This document shows positions 37,068 through 45,295 of a stretch of 64,000 bases of DNA, one piece after another. Numbering within the stretch: the first letter of the stretch is position 1; the number at the start of each line of letters is the position of its first letter. The DNA is from Hymenobacter aerophilus DSM 13606 (GTDB lineage: Bacteria > Bacteroidota > Bacteroidia > Cytophagales > Hymenobacteraceae), in NCBI RefSeq assembly GCF_000382225.1, contig NZ_KB907806.1, positions 67,394 through 131,393 of the forward strand. The letters are read 5' to 3'. Position numbers and translations under genes: made by a program. Below the pieces are notes generated by a model. The model had not been told where the DNA came from, did not search any database, and worked only from the letters and a program-made list of their open reading frames with translations.

Positions 37068-39482
37068 TTAGTCGGCCTTGGAAGTGGTGGGCAGGTCGGT
37101 GGCCGGCTGCGCGGCCGTGGCGGGCTTAAGGTAGGTGTCGAGCCAGGTATTGACTTCGGCCAGCAGCTGCATCAGCGACTCGCGGGCCGTGTAGCCGTGG
37201 TTTTCGCCGGGCAGCGCGGCGTACCTTACGCTCTTGCCCCCCAGCCGTTGCAGCTCGCCATAGAACTGCTCGGTGCGGGCGGCCAGGCTGGCAGGCAGGT
37301 TGTCGAAGCCGGCGGGCAGCACCAGCAGCGGCCGGCGCAGCGTGTCGGATAGGCTGAAGGGCGCGGCCGGGGCTTCGGTGTAGCGCACGGCCGGCGCGAG
37401 CGGGGCCACCAGCTGCTCCTGGCCGGGCAGCCGGTTGGGCAAAGGCTGGCTGTGGAGGCCGGCCAGCGCAATGCCGGCCTTAAACTGGCGCGAATCGGCC
37501 AGCAGCGTAGTGGCCAGGAAAGCGCCCGGGCCCTGGCCCAGCACCACCACCCGGGCCGTATCGACGAAGCCCATGCGGCGACCCTCGGCCAGCGCGGCGG
37601 CGGCGGCCTTGGTCAGCCGCTGAACATAATCGGCCGAACTCGTGCCGTCGGTGGGGGGCTGGGGCAGCACTACATCCTGCAGCACGGCGTAGCCCTGGGC
37701 AGTCCAGTATTGGGGCGAGCCCCACTCGTAGCGCGCAAACAAATAGCGCGAGCCGCGGGTCTGGCTGGCGCCGGTGCTGTCGGCAAACAGGGCCGGGCTG
37801 GCTTCCAGAATGGTGGGCAGCGGCCCGTCGCTGGTTTGGTAGCCGCTGGGCAGGTAGAGCGTGGCCGCGAGCGGCCGGCCGTCGGGGCGCAGGTAGCGCA
37901 GGGGCTGGGTCCGGGGCAGGGCGCCCGCGTAGGGGTCGGCAAACTGCGTGATGGCCACCAGTTTCGGGCCGGTGCGCAGGTAGTAGTTGGGCACCTGCTG
38001 GTCGGATTCGCGCCGCGTGATGAACACGCGCCGCACCGGGTCGAGGATGGCAACGGGCTGCTCGAAATAGGGCGCCTCCGAGCGCCACCAGCGCTGTTTG
38101 GCGCGGGTCCGCACGTTCAGCTCATCCACGAAAGGCCGGTCGCCCTCGGCCGAGGCGCCGGCCCCAAACAGGTACACGCCGGTGCCGGTGCGGTCGGTGA
38201 GCAGCACGGGCCGGCCCAGGGCATTGGGCTGCAGCACTGGGGTGCCGGGGTGGGTATAGGCGTCCCGAACCGAATACTCCAGCAGTGGTTTCGGCAGCGT
38301 TTTGGTGGCCAGATCAAGCGGCCAGACGATTTGCTTCTGGTCGGGCAGGCGGGTGGCTTCTACTAGCGCCAGCTGGTCGCTGCTCCAGTACATGCGCCTG
38401 AAGCGGGCCGGCAACGCCGCCAGCTCGCGGCCCGGCTCCTCGAAGGGGGCGGCCAGCGTCAGGAGCTGGTCGCGCACCGGGGCCGCCTGGGCGGGGTCGC
38501 CGCCATCCTTGGCTTCTACCCAGAACAGGGTGCTGGGCACATCTTCGCGCCAGGCAAACTCGCGCGGGCCGGTTGGTACGGCGCCCGCGCCCGCTGGCAG
38601 GGTTTCAACGGCGGGCAACTCGGCCAACTGCTTGTCCAGCAGCCCATCCATGGCCAGCACCTGCACCCGCTGCGGGAAACGCTCGAGCGGCAGCGTGGTG
38701 GGGTAGGGGCGGCGGTAGCTGCGCACCAGCACAAAGCGGCCGTCGGGCGAGGGGGAGGCCTGGGCAATCAGGCCGGGCTGGCCCAGCGGGGCCATGCGGT
38801 TGTCGAGGCCCACGCGCACTACCTGGCTGAGCGCGTAGTAGCCCAGCATCTGCTCGGCCAGCGGGGTTTTAACGGGATGCTCGTACTGGCGGCCGGCCAC
38901 CGTTGGCTCGGGCACCGGCGCCGCGCCGCGGCCACCAACTACGGCACGCACCACGAGGCCCTTGCTGTCGGAAATCCACTCGTAGGGCATGCCCAGCGCA
39001 CCGTTCAAAAAGATGTTGGGCACCAGCCGGGCCGAAGCCGACAGCACGTCCACAATCCACAGCTCCAGGTGGTCGCGGGTGCTGTGGGTGAAGGCAATTT
39101 TGGTGTTATCGGGCGACCATTGCAGGTTGCTGATGCGGGCGTTGGCCGGCAGCCCCTGCACCAGCAGCTCCAGGCCTTTGGGCAGCCGCCGCAGCCGCAG
39201 GGCTTTCACCTGGGCCGCACGGCTGGCGCTATTCACCACGGTATTGATGCGCAGCCCGGCCAGGCGCAGCTCGGGCTGGCTCTGGTCGAACACCGTGGGC
39301 CGCTCGTACATATCCAGCTGCATCAGCCATTCGCCGTTGGGCGAGAAGCTGGCCCGCGGCATGGGCGGCGCGTCGGCCAAAGCCACGAGCGGGCGGGGCG
39401 GCAGCTGGTAAGGCAGTAACTGGGCCAGACTCCGACCCACTGTCAGGGCGCTCAGCGCCAGCGTCAAAATATGTACTCTCAT
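37068..39482 (-). CDS. S9-family (glutamyl-peptidase-like) homologue with the catalytic serine replaced
   Basis: 804 residues from the ATG at 39482; signal peptide ends near SLAQ. The long N-terminal part has beta-propeller-like repeats (ASFSPNGEWLMQL, LQWSPDNTKIAF) and the C-terminal alpha/beta-hydrolase domain has D727 (GFDNLP) and H762 (ENHGYTARES). In active relatives the nucleophile motif is GHSYGAF; here the same place reads GQGPGAF, so Ser is replaced by Gly (G651) and the neighbouring His by Gln. Asp and His are retained. It is therefore predicted to be non-proteolytic, possibly a binding or regulatory protein. Confidence 0.88.
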   Translation of the reverse strand: MRVHILTLALSALTVGRSLAQLLPYQLPPRPLVALADAPPMPRASFSPNGEWLMQLDMYERPTVFDQSQPELRLAGLRINTVVNSASRAAQVKALRLRRLPKGLELLVQGLPANARISNLQWSPDNTKIAFTHSTRDHLELWIVDVLSASARLVPNIFLNGALGMPYEWISDSKGLVVRAVVGGRGAAPVPEPTVAGRQYEHPVKTPLAEQMLGYYALSQVVRVGLDNRMAPLGQPGLIAQASPSPDGRFVLVRSYRRPYPTTLPLERFPQRVQVLAMDGLLDKQLAELPAVETLPAGAGAVPTGPREFAWREDVPSTLFWVEAKDGGDPAQAAPVRDQLLTLAAPFEEPGRELAALPARFRRMYWSSDQLALVEATRLPDQKQIVWPLDLATKTLPKPLLEYSVRDAYTHPGTPVLQPNALGRPVLLTDRTGTGVYLFGAGASAEGDRPFVDELNVRTRAKQRWWRSEAPYFEQPVAILDPVRRVFITRRESDQQVPNYYLRTGPKLVAITQFADPYAGALPRTQPLRYLRPDGRPLAATLYLPSGYQTSDGPLPTILEASPALFADSTGASQTRGSRYLFARYEWGSPQYWTAQGYAVLQDVVLPQPPTDGTSSADYVQRLTKAAAAALAEGRRMGFVDTARVVVLGQGPGAFLATTLLADSRQFKAGIALAGLHSQPLPNRLPGQEQLVAPLAPAVRYTEAPAAPFSLSDTLRRPLLVLPAGFDNLPASLAARTEQFYGELQRLGGKSVRYAALPGENHGYTARESLMQLLAEVNTWLDTYLKPATAAQPATDLPTTSKAD

Positions 39483-39609
39483 CGCAAAAGCCACTCACCT
39501 GAATATGTTCACAAAAAACGGCAGATTTCACCGGATTCGCTAACGGAGAGAATAAATATCTAGCCCTCATGTTATTATAAGGTGCTAAAGCCCGGTTTTT
39601 ATAAACGAA

Positions 39610-39638
39610 GCAAGCCCCGCCGGTCTGGCGGGGCTTGC
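39610..39638. terminator. Terminator hairpin
   Basis: GCAAGCCCCGCC at 39610-39621 pairs with GGCGGGGCTTGC at 39627-39638, five-base loop, between two same-strand genes. It would end the nitroreductase transcript. Confidence 0.75.
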
Positions 39639-39699
39639 AGATGCGCAATAAGAAATATAATTTATCTATGAATGAGCTGGCCACGAAGCCGGCCGGTAA

Positions 39700-40299
39700 T
39701 CAGTTGGGCAGCTGGCCCGCAAACGCGAACGAGGCTACCGGCCGGCGTTGGCGCGGGGCCTGCTCGCGGCTCAGGAAGGGCTCCTGCAACTGCTCGGCCT
39801 GGCCCAGGTAGCCCAGGGCCAGCATCACCACGGGCTGCAGGTCGGCGGGCAGGCCGAAGGTTTGCCGGGCCTTGTCGGCGTCGAAGCCGCCCATAAAGTG
39901 GCCGTGCAGGCCCAGGGCGGTGGCTTCCAGAATGAGGTGGCTGTTGGCCAGGCCCAAGTCGTGGAGGGCGGCGGCGTTGGGCGTGCCGTTGGCAAAATCA
40001 GTTTTGGTCAGCGCCAGCACCAGCACCGGCGCGTGGCGGGCCCAGGGCTGGTTGCCGGGCAGCAGGCAGTCGAAGAGCTGCTGAAAGGCCGCGGCATCTT
40101 CGCGGTGCGCGTAGATGTAGCGCCAGGGCTGCTCGTTCATGGCGCTGGGGGCCCAGGCGGCGGCCTCAAACACCTGCTGCAGCGCCGGCTCGGGCACCGG
40201 CTGCTCGGCAAAGGCGCGCGGGCTCCAGCGCTGCCGGATTACATCGAGCACGGCAAAATCGGTAGTGGCATGCCGGCTGGCGGCGGTCTGGTTGGTCAT
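39700..40299 (-). CDS. Nitroreductase-family FMN oxidoreductase
   Basis: 199 residues from the ATG at 40299. IRQRWSPRAFAEQPV at the start, AAWAPSAMNEQPWRY, LHDLGLANSHLILEATALGLHGHFMGGFD and PVVMLALGYLG are typical of the NfsB/YdjA-like nitroreductases that bind FMN and use NAD(P)H. The longer frame upstream has no family resemblance. It lies just after the pirin gene on the same strand (44-base gap), so the two are probably co-transcribed; both are redox or stress genes. Confidence 0.88.
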   Translation of the reverse strand: MTNQTAASRHATTDFAVLDVIRQRWSPRAFAEQPVPEPALQQVFEAAAWAPSAMNEQPWRYIYAHREDAAAFQQLFDCLLPGNQPWARHAPVLVLALTKTDFANGTPNAAALHDLGLANSHLILEATALGLHGHFMGGFDADKARQTFGLPADLQPVVMLALGYLGQAEQLQEPFLSREQAPRQRRPVASFAFAGQLPN

Positions 40300-40343
40300 C
40301 AGTTGAAAGAGAATAGTTTCTGATTTGAGAGACAGGGCCGCGC

Positions 40344-41054
40344 TTACAGCATCGGCACTTCCATCAGCAGCAGCTGGGTGGCCGAGTCGGCGTGGATGGT
40401 GACGGTTTCGGTTTCCCAGAGGCCCAGGCCGTCGCGGCGCTGCAGGGGCTGGCCGGCTACCGTGGCCGCGCCTTCGAGCACGAACACGTACAGGCCGTTG
40501 CCCGACTTTTTCAGCTGATAATCGGCAGCGAAACCGGCCTCGAAATCGGCCCGGTGAAACCAGGCCTGCTGGTGCACCCACACGCCGGCATCGTCGGGCG
40601 AGGGCGACAGCACCTGCTGAAACTGGTTGTGCCGGCCCTCGGCGGCGAAGTGCTGCTGGTCGTAGCGCGGGGCCACGTTGCGCTGGTCGGGGAAAAGCCA
40701 GATCTGCAGAAACCGCACCTGCTCGGCCGAGCTGTGGTTTTTTTCGCTGTGGGCGATGCCCGTGCCCGCGCTCATCACCTGCACGTCGCCGGGCCTGATG
40801 AGGCCGTGGTGGCCGGCATTGTCCTGGTGTTCCAGCGTGCCTTCGAGCGGAATGCTAACGATTTCCATGTTGTCGTGGGGGTGGGCGCCGAAGCCCCGGC
40901 CGCCGGCCACGGTGTCGTCGTTGAGCACCCGCAGCGCCCCGAAGTGCATGCGCGCCGGGTCGTGGTAGCCGCCGAAGCTGAAGGTGTGGTAGGAGTCGAG
41001 CCAGCCGTGGTTGGCGTGGCCCCGCGAGTCGGCCGGGTGCAGAACGGTTTTCAT
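40344..41054 (-). CDS. Pirin family protein (YhhW type)
   Basis: 236 residues from the ATG at 41054. The four metal ligands H58, H60 (GAHPHDNMEIVS), H102 and E104 (GIAHSEKN) match the YhhW quercetinase-like pirins. FFGGYHDPARM-like and the C-terminal cupin are complete. Members of this family bind iron and some have quercetin dioxygenase activity; regulation of transcription has been proposed for others. It has a near-perfect promoter with a palindrome in its spacer. Confidence 0.92.
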   Translation of the reverse strand: MKTVLHPADSRGHANHGWLDSYHTFSFGGYHDPARMHFGALRVLNDDTVAGGRGFGAHPHDNMEIVSIPLEGTLEHQDNAGHHGLIRPGDVQVMSAGTGIAHSEKNHSSAEQVRFLQIWLFPDQRNVAPRYDQQHFAAEGRHNQFQQVLSPSPDDAGVWVHQQAWFHRADFEAGFAADYQLKKSGNGLYVFVLEGAATVAGQPLQRRDGLGLWETETVTIHADSATQLLLMEVPML

Positions 41055-41081
41055 AAGACGAGGTTCAGTGGAATGACAATG

Positions 41082-41112
41082 CAAATATATGTACATACAT
41101 TGATTAAGGCAA
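41082..41112 (-). promoter_or_regulatory. Promoter of the pirin gene with an internal palindrome
   Basis: Minus-strand TTG at 41112-41110, 20-base spacer, then TATATTTG at 41089-41082. The 10-base palindrome TATGTACATA lies at 41087-41096 in the spacer, a possible operator. Confidence 0.7.
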
Positions 41113-41198
41113 AAATAGTTTCCTGACCCTCGCTATTCCGGCGCTGGGCGCTGCCGGGGCCGATTTGCGTACTTTGCCGGTGTCAGCTTCCCTGCCCG

Positions 41199-42104
41199 AT
41201 GCTCCAGTTTCCGTCTGCGCCCGTTGTTTCGCGGCTGGCGCCCACGCCCAGCGGGTTTCTGCACCTGGGCAACGCCGTCAACTTCACGCTTACCTGGCTG
41301 CTGGTGCGCCGGGCGGGCGGCACGCTGCACCTGCGCATTGATGACCTGGACCGCGCCCGGTTCCGGCCCGTCTACCTCGCCAACATCTTCCGGACCCTGG
41401 ATTGGCTGGGCCTCGACTACGACCAGGGCCCCAGCGGCCCCAACGATTTCGAGCGCCACTACTCGCAGCAGTACCGCCTGACCGAGTACGAAGCGGCACT
41501 CCAGGCCGCCCACACCGCGCACCCGGCGCTGTTCTACGCCTGCCGCTGCTCGCGCGCCGCGCTGGCGCGCACCGCTACGGCCAGTGGCGGCTACCCCGGC
41601 ACCTGCCAGTCCCTGGCGCTGCCCTTCGAAGCGCCGGGCCTTGCCTGGCGGGCCCGCGTGCCGCCCGGTACTACCCTAACGTGGCCCGATCTGGCCCAGG
41701 GCCCGCAAACGGTGGCGCTGGCCCGCGAGCTGGGCGACTTCGTGGTGCGCAAAAAGGATGGGGCCGCCGCCTACCAGGTAGCCTCGCTGCTCGACGACCA
41801 GCGGCTGGGCGTGAACCTGGTGGTGCGGGGCCAGGATCTGCGCACCAGCACGGCGGCCCAGCTGTGGCTGGCAGAGTGGCTGCCCGGTCAGGCCGGCTTC
41901 ACCCAAACCCGGTTTCTGCACCACAACCTGCTACTCGACGATGCCGGCCAGAAGCTCTCCAAATCAACCCAGACCGGCCAGCAGCGCGGTATTCTGGCCG
42001 AAGCCGCTTCGCCGCAGGTCGTGTACCGCGCCGTGGCCCGGCTGCTGGGGCTGCCAGCCGGCGCGGGCGAATCGTTGGCGGCGTTGTTGGCGGCGCTTTC
42101 CTAA
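41199..42104 (+). CDS. gluQ: Glutamyl-Q tRNA(Asp) synthetase (GluQ-RS)
   Basis: 301 residues, the size of GluQ-RS rather than full GluRS, which has an extra anticodon domain. HLGN (22-25) and KLSKS near residue 255 are the class I aminoacyl-tRNA synthetase signatures. The zinc motif C116, C118, Y133, C137 (CRCSR...YPGTC) marks the GluQ-RS branch, which attaches glutamate to the queuosine base of tRNA-Asp. It is convergent with endonuclease V, separated by an inverted repeat that overlaps the stop codon. Confidence 0.92.
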   Translation: MLQFPSAPVVSRLAPTPSGFLHLGNAVNFTLTWLLVRRAGGTLHLRIDDLDRARFRPVYLANIFRTLDWLGLDYDQGPSGPNDFERHYSQQYRLTEYEAALQAAHTAHPALFYACRCSRAALARTATASGGYPGTCQSLALPFEAPGLAWRARVPPGTTLTWPDLAQGPQTVALARELGDFVVRKKDGAAAYQVASLLDDQRLGVNLVVRGQDLRTSTAAQLWLAEWLPGQAGFTQTRFLHHNLLLDDAGQKLSKSTQTGQQRGILAEAASPQVVYRAVARLLGLPAGAGESLAALLAALS

Positions 42105-42247
42105 CCCCACCCCCGGCCTGCCTTGCTCAAAGCGCAACATCCTCCGGGAGAGGGGTGCGTTCAACGAAATAGATTTCCTAAACTCGCGGCTGGCACCCCT
42201 CTCCCGGAGGATGTTGCGCTTTGAGCAAGGCGGGCCGGGGGTGGGGT
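42104..42247. repeat. Long inverted repeat between GluQ-RS and endonuclease V
   Basis: Arms of about 55 bases, 42104-42158 and 42193-42247, containing CCTTGCTCAAAGCGCAACAT and CCTCCGGGAGAGGGGTGC, with very few mismatches and a loop of about 34 bases. The outer part overlaps the end of the GluQ-RS coding region by a base or two. Confidence 0.9.
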
Positions 42248-42249
42248 AG

Positions 42250-42936
42250 CTACTTCAGCTCCTTTTTGAACTCCTCGGCCCAATGGTCGGCGAGGCGGGT
42301 GGGTTCGGGGAGCTTGTAGCCGCGCAGGCAGGCCAGCGTGAGGCGGGTGGCGGTGGCCTGGTCGCAGCGGTGGCCGGGGCTTACGAACAGCGGCTTCACC
42401 TTGTCTTTGCTGCGGATGACCTGGCCCAGCAGCTCGCCGTTTTTGTCGGTGAGTGGCGTGATGCTGCCTTTGGTGAGGGCCGGCTCCTCGTAGGTGCCGG
42501 TGAGGCGCTGCTTGGCCACGCCGAACGTGGGCACATCGAGCTCAACGCCCAAATGGGCCGCAATGCCCATGCGGCGCGGGTGGGCAATGCCGTGGCCGTC
42601 CACCATAATGATGTCGGGCTGGCGGCGCAGCTTGGCGTAGGCCTGCACCAAGTTGGGCGCTTCGCGGAACGAGAGCAGGCCCGGAATGTAGGGCAGCGGC
42701 ACCGGCCCCACGTGGTACACCTTCTCGACGAAGCCCAGCGAGGGCAGCTCCAGCACGATAAACACCGACAGCACCGTGTCGGGCGTCGGAAACGAGGAGT
42801 CGCAGCCGGCAATGTAGCGCAGCTCGCCGGTGGGCGGCTCCAGGCGTACCTGGTTGCGCAGCTGCTCCTGCAGTTGGGTGTACTCGCGGACCAGCAGCGG
42901 ATCGGGGGCGGGGCCGGGGGGGCGGAAGTAGGCCAT
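42250..42936 (-). CDS. nfi: Endonuclease V
   Basis: 228 residues from the ATG at 42936. D46 (IAGCDSSF), E93 (LLSFREAP), D114 and H116 (MVDGHGIAHPRRMGIAAH) form the metal site of endonuclease V, which nicks one base after deaminated adenines (inosine) in DNA or RNA. The rest (TKGSITPLTDKNGELLGQVI, KPLFVSPGHRC) matches the family. It is convergent with GluQ-RS and near an overlapping DUF1990-type pair on the other strand. Confidence 0.94.
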   Translation of the reverse strand: MAYFRPPGPAPDPLLVREYTQLQEQLRNQVRLEPPTGELRYIAGCDSSFPTPDTVLSVFIVLELPSLGFVEKVYHVGPVPLPYIPGLLSFREAPNLVQAYAKLRRQPDIIMVDGHGIAHPRRMGIAAHLGVELDVPTFGVAKQRLTGTYEEPALTKGSITPLTDKNGELLGQVIRSKDKVKPLFVSPGHRCDQATATRLTLACLRGYKLPEPTRLADHWAEEFKKELK

Positions 42937-43063
42937 AGAAAGAAATGCCGGGGTGAACCGGGTGTACTGCCGACGCGGGCGCGGGGTTGTGCGCGGGGCC
43001 GGGCGCGGCGGCCCGATAACCTGCTCCGGCGCGGTCCGTTTATGCAGAGGAAACAGCCTTCCG

Positions 43064-43630
43064 ATGACCATGCCCAAACCCGAACAGCCCGCCCAGACCG
43101 GCAGCGGCCCGCTTTTCGAGCGCCGCTACTGGCTTGATGTGCAGCACCCGCGCCAGCCAGCCGCCGCGCTGCTGGAGCACATCAAATGCCACCTGCCCGA
43201 TTTCTCGCCCGATTTGCTGGCCGATTTCGAGAAGTCGAAAGGCACGCACGGCTGCCTGGCGGTGGGCGACGAATACAGCATCAAGATTCTGGGCCCCTGG
43301 AACGGCGACGTGCGCGTAGCTGAAGTGGGCGACGATTTCTTCGAGCTGGCCACGCTCGAAAACCACCCCGAGGCCGGCCGCATCCGCTTCTCGCTGCGCC
43401 CCCACGCCACGCTGCCCGACACTGTGCGTTTCGAAATTCATTCCTGGGCCCGCTCGCGCGACGGGCTGGTGGCGTTCACCTACGACACGCTGGGCCTGGG
43501 CAAACGGGTGCAGCAGCAAACCTGGGAAACCTTCTGTCAGCGCGTGGCCGATTTCAGCAAAGGCCTGCAGCTGGGCCCGGTGCAGGTCGAAACCATTAAA
43601 CAGGACGAAAGCCCGGCTGCCCATGTCTGA
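43064..43630 (+). CDS. SRPBCC/DUF1990-like protein, first of an overlapping pair
   Basis: 188 residues from the ATG at 43064. It has no signal peptide. Segments such as DDFFELATLENHPEAGRIRF and TVRFEIHSWARSRDGLVAFTYDTLGLGKRVQQQTWETF match the order of elements in the second gene (YRTLEGHFERGQIEFLV...FKLFGRRLQVRF) and suggest a START-like beta-barrel. This is a structural guess. The gene overlaps the next by 8 bases, so the products are probably made together. Confidence 0.6.
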   Translation: MTMPKPEQPAQTGSGPLFERRYWLDVQHPRQPAAALLEHIKCHLPDFSPDLLADFEKSKGTHGCLAVGDEYSIKILGPWNGDVRVAEVGDDFFELATLENHPEAGRIRFSLRPHATLPDTVRFEIHSWARSRDGLVAFTYDTLGLGKRVQQQTWETFCQRVADFSKGLQLGPVQVETIKQDESPAAHV

Positions 43631-44345
43631 CCGCCCCGCCCTCACCGCCCGCCAGCAGGCCCGCCTGGCAGCTTACACCGATACGGGCTACAACTTCGAC
43701 CCCGACCAGCTGGCCGACTACACCGCCGCCACCGGCTGGCGCGTAGACGATTACGAAACCGAGCTGCCCGCCGAAGCGCCCGGTCCGCCCGAGGCGCGGG
43801 GCTCCTGGGCCGCCGCCCGCGAGGTGCTGCGCCGCTACTCGTTTCCGCCACCCGGCCTCATCAGCGGCATCTTTCTGCCCGACCAGCCGCTGGCGCAGCG
43901 CGTGATGGTGCTGCGGGCGCAGTTTCTGGGCTTCTCGTTCTGGTTTGGCGTGCGCATCGGGGGCGTCACCGACGAAACCCGGCCGCTGCCCGGCGGCGGC
44001 CAGGAGCAGGTGTGGGGCTACAACTACCGCACCCTCGAAGGCCACTTCGAGCGGGGGCAGATTGAGTTTCTGGTGCACAAAGACCTGACGACCGGCCGCG
44101 TGTGGTGCCACATCCACGCCGTGTCGCAGACGGGCCGCATCCGCAACCCCTTCTACTGGCTGGGCTTCAAGCTATTCGGCCGCCGGCTGCAGGTGCGTTT
44201 CTCCCGTCAGTCGCTAAAACGGCTGAAGGCGCAGGTGGAGCAGATGCTGCATGAAAACTGGCAGGCCCCGGCAACGGCCGGCCCGGCCGTCAAGCCCATT
44301 TCCGCCCACGAAGAGGCGCAGGAGCAAGTCGAGAAGAACCAGTAG
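43623..44345 (+). CDS. DUF1990 family protein, second of an overlapping pair
   Basis: 240 residues. FDPDQLADYTAATGWRVDDYETEL, YSFPPPGLISGIFLPDQPLAQRV, GYNYRTLEGHFERGQIEFLVHKD and HAVSQTGRIRNPFYWLGFKLFGRR are typical DUF1990 segments, which belong to the SRPBCC superfamily and often concern lipid-like ligands in plants and bacteria. Biological role unknown. Its ATG lies 8 bases inside the preceding gene. Confidence 0.8.
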   Translation: MSDRPALTARQQARLAAYTDTGYNFDPDQLADYTAATGWRVDDYETELPAEAPGPPEARGSWAAAREVLRRYSFPPPGLISGIFLPDQPLAQRVMVLRAQFLGFSFWFGVRIGGVTDETRPLPGGGQEQVWGYNYRTLEGHFERGQIEFLVHKDLTTGRVWCHIHAVSQTGRIRNPFYWLGFKLFGRRLQVRFSRQSLKRLKAQVEQMLHENWQAPATAGPAVKPISAHEEAQEQVEKNQ

Positions 44346-44405
44346 GCTTTTTTGAGCTATCAGCGGGTAGTTTTCGTTCAAAAAACCAACATCCAAAGCA
44401 AAGGA

Positions 44406-44437
44406 AAGGCCCCGCACCCAACCGGGTACGGGGCCTT
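44406..44437. terminator. Bidirectional terminator hairpin
   Basis: AAGGCCCCG followed by ACCC pairs with GGGT and CGGGGCCTT around a short loop, between convergent genes. Confidence 0.75.
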
Positions 44438-44457
44438 CCTCGTTTTTCAGCTAACAG

Positions 44458-45123
44458 CTAAACGCCCTCGGCTGGCTCGCCGCCGTTAATCATGGAGGAA
44501 ACCAGACCGGGCTCCTCGGTTACCTCGGCCCGGAAAACGCCGAAAATGTGGAGCACTACGAATGCCACCACCACGTACATCGTGTACTCGTGGATGGTTT
44601 CGGCTACCTCCTTGATGGGTTCGAGGTAGTCCTCAAACACCAGCACGAGGCCCGTAAGCACCATCACGGCCAGGATAACGTAGAAGGCGCGGTAAGCGTA
44701 GCGCGCCCACAGCCCCTTGGTCGCCGCGGCGTCGCCCCGGCTTGCGCGGGCTTTGAGGACCGCAATTTTAGCCGCCGTACGCTGGCTGCCCCGCTGCCGG
44801 AAACTCACAAAAACGCGGAAAGCGAGCAGGCACGAAATGGCAATGCCCGCCCAGATGTGCCAGTCCCAGATGCGGTGCGACACAATGCGCGTGAGGCCGC
44901 GCAGCTCGGCGGCCGGCAGGTTTACGCCCTTTTCGGCCAGCACCTGGCTGAACTCGGGGGCCAGCGTTTTTACCTTCACAATGACGAACAAAAACAGAAT
45001 CGTCATCAGCTGAAACAGCACCAGCCCCGCATTGGACCAGTGCCAGATGCGCAGGCCCCGCGAGTTGTGCTTGGGGCCATCGGTAGTGGTAGAGGAAGTT
45101 GAAACGGGCTGGATGGGGGCCAT
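44458..45123 (-). CDS. Membrane cytochrome b (b561-like, four-helix)
   Basis: 221 residues with four hydrophobic helices (about 33-52, 90-108, 143-165, 183-200) and histidines suited to two haems: H28 (IWHW), H89-like (WDWHIW), and two in the last helices (ETIHEY, VVLHIFGV). This matches cytochrome b561/Ni-Fe-hydrogenase-type b subunits. No partner dehydrogenase is next to it; the closest genes are an alcohol dehydrogenase (divergent) and DUF1990 genes, so its electron donor is unknown. Confidence 0.85.
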   Translation of the reverse strand: MAPIQPVSTSSTTTDGPKHNSRGLRIWHWSNAGLVLFQLMTILFLFVIVKVKTLAPEFSQVLAEKGVNLPAAELRGLTRIVSHRIWDWHIWAGIAISCLLAFRVFVSFRQRGSQRTAAKIAVLKARASRGDAAATKGLWARYAYRAFYVILAVMVLTGLVLVFEDYLEPIKEVAETIHEYTMYVVVAFVVLHIFGVFRAEVTEEPGLVSSMINGGEPAEGV

Positions 45124-45295
45124 AGCGGGGGTAAAAGGGATGAGACGGTGATTGGTTGGGGAAGGTACGCCACGGCCGGCATATTTTCGTGCGCAACCTA
45201 CGCAAACCGGCCGCCGCGCAACAATTCGGGGCCGGCAGCGGTTTTACTCCCCACGCTCGGAGCGCACGGCTCCGGCGCTTACTTCTTCTTTTGTT

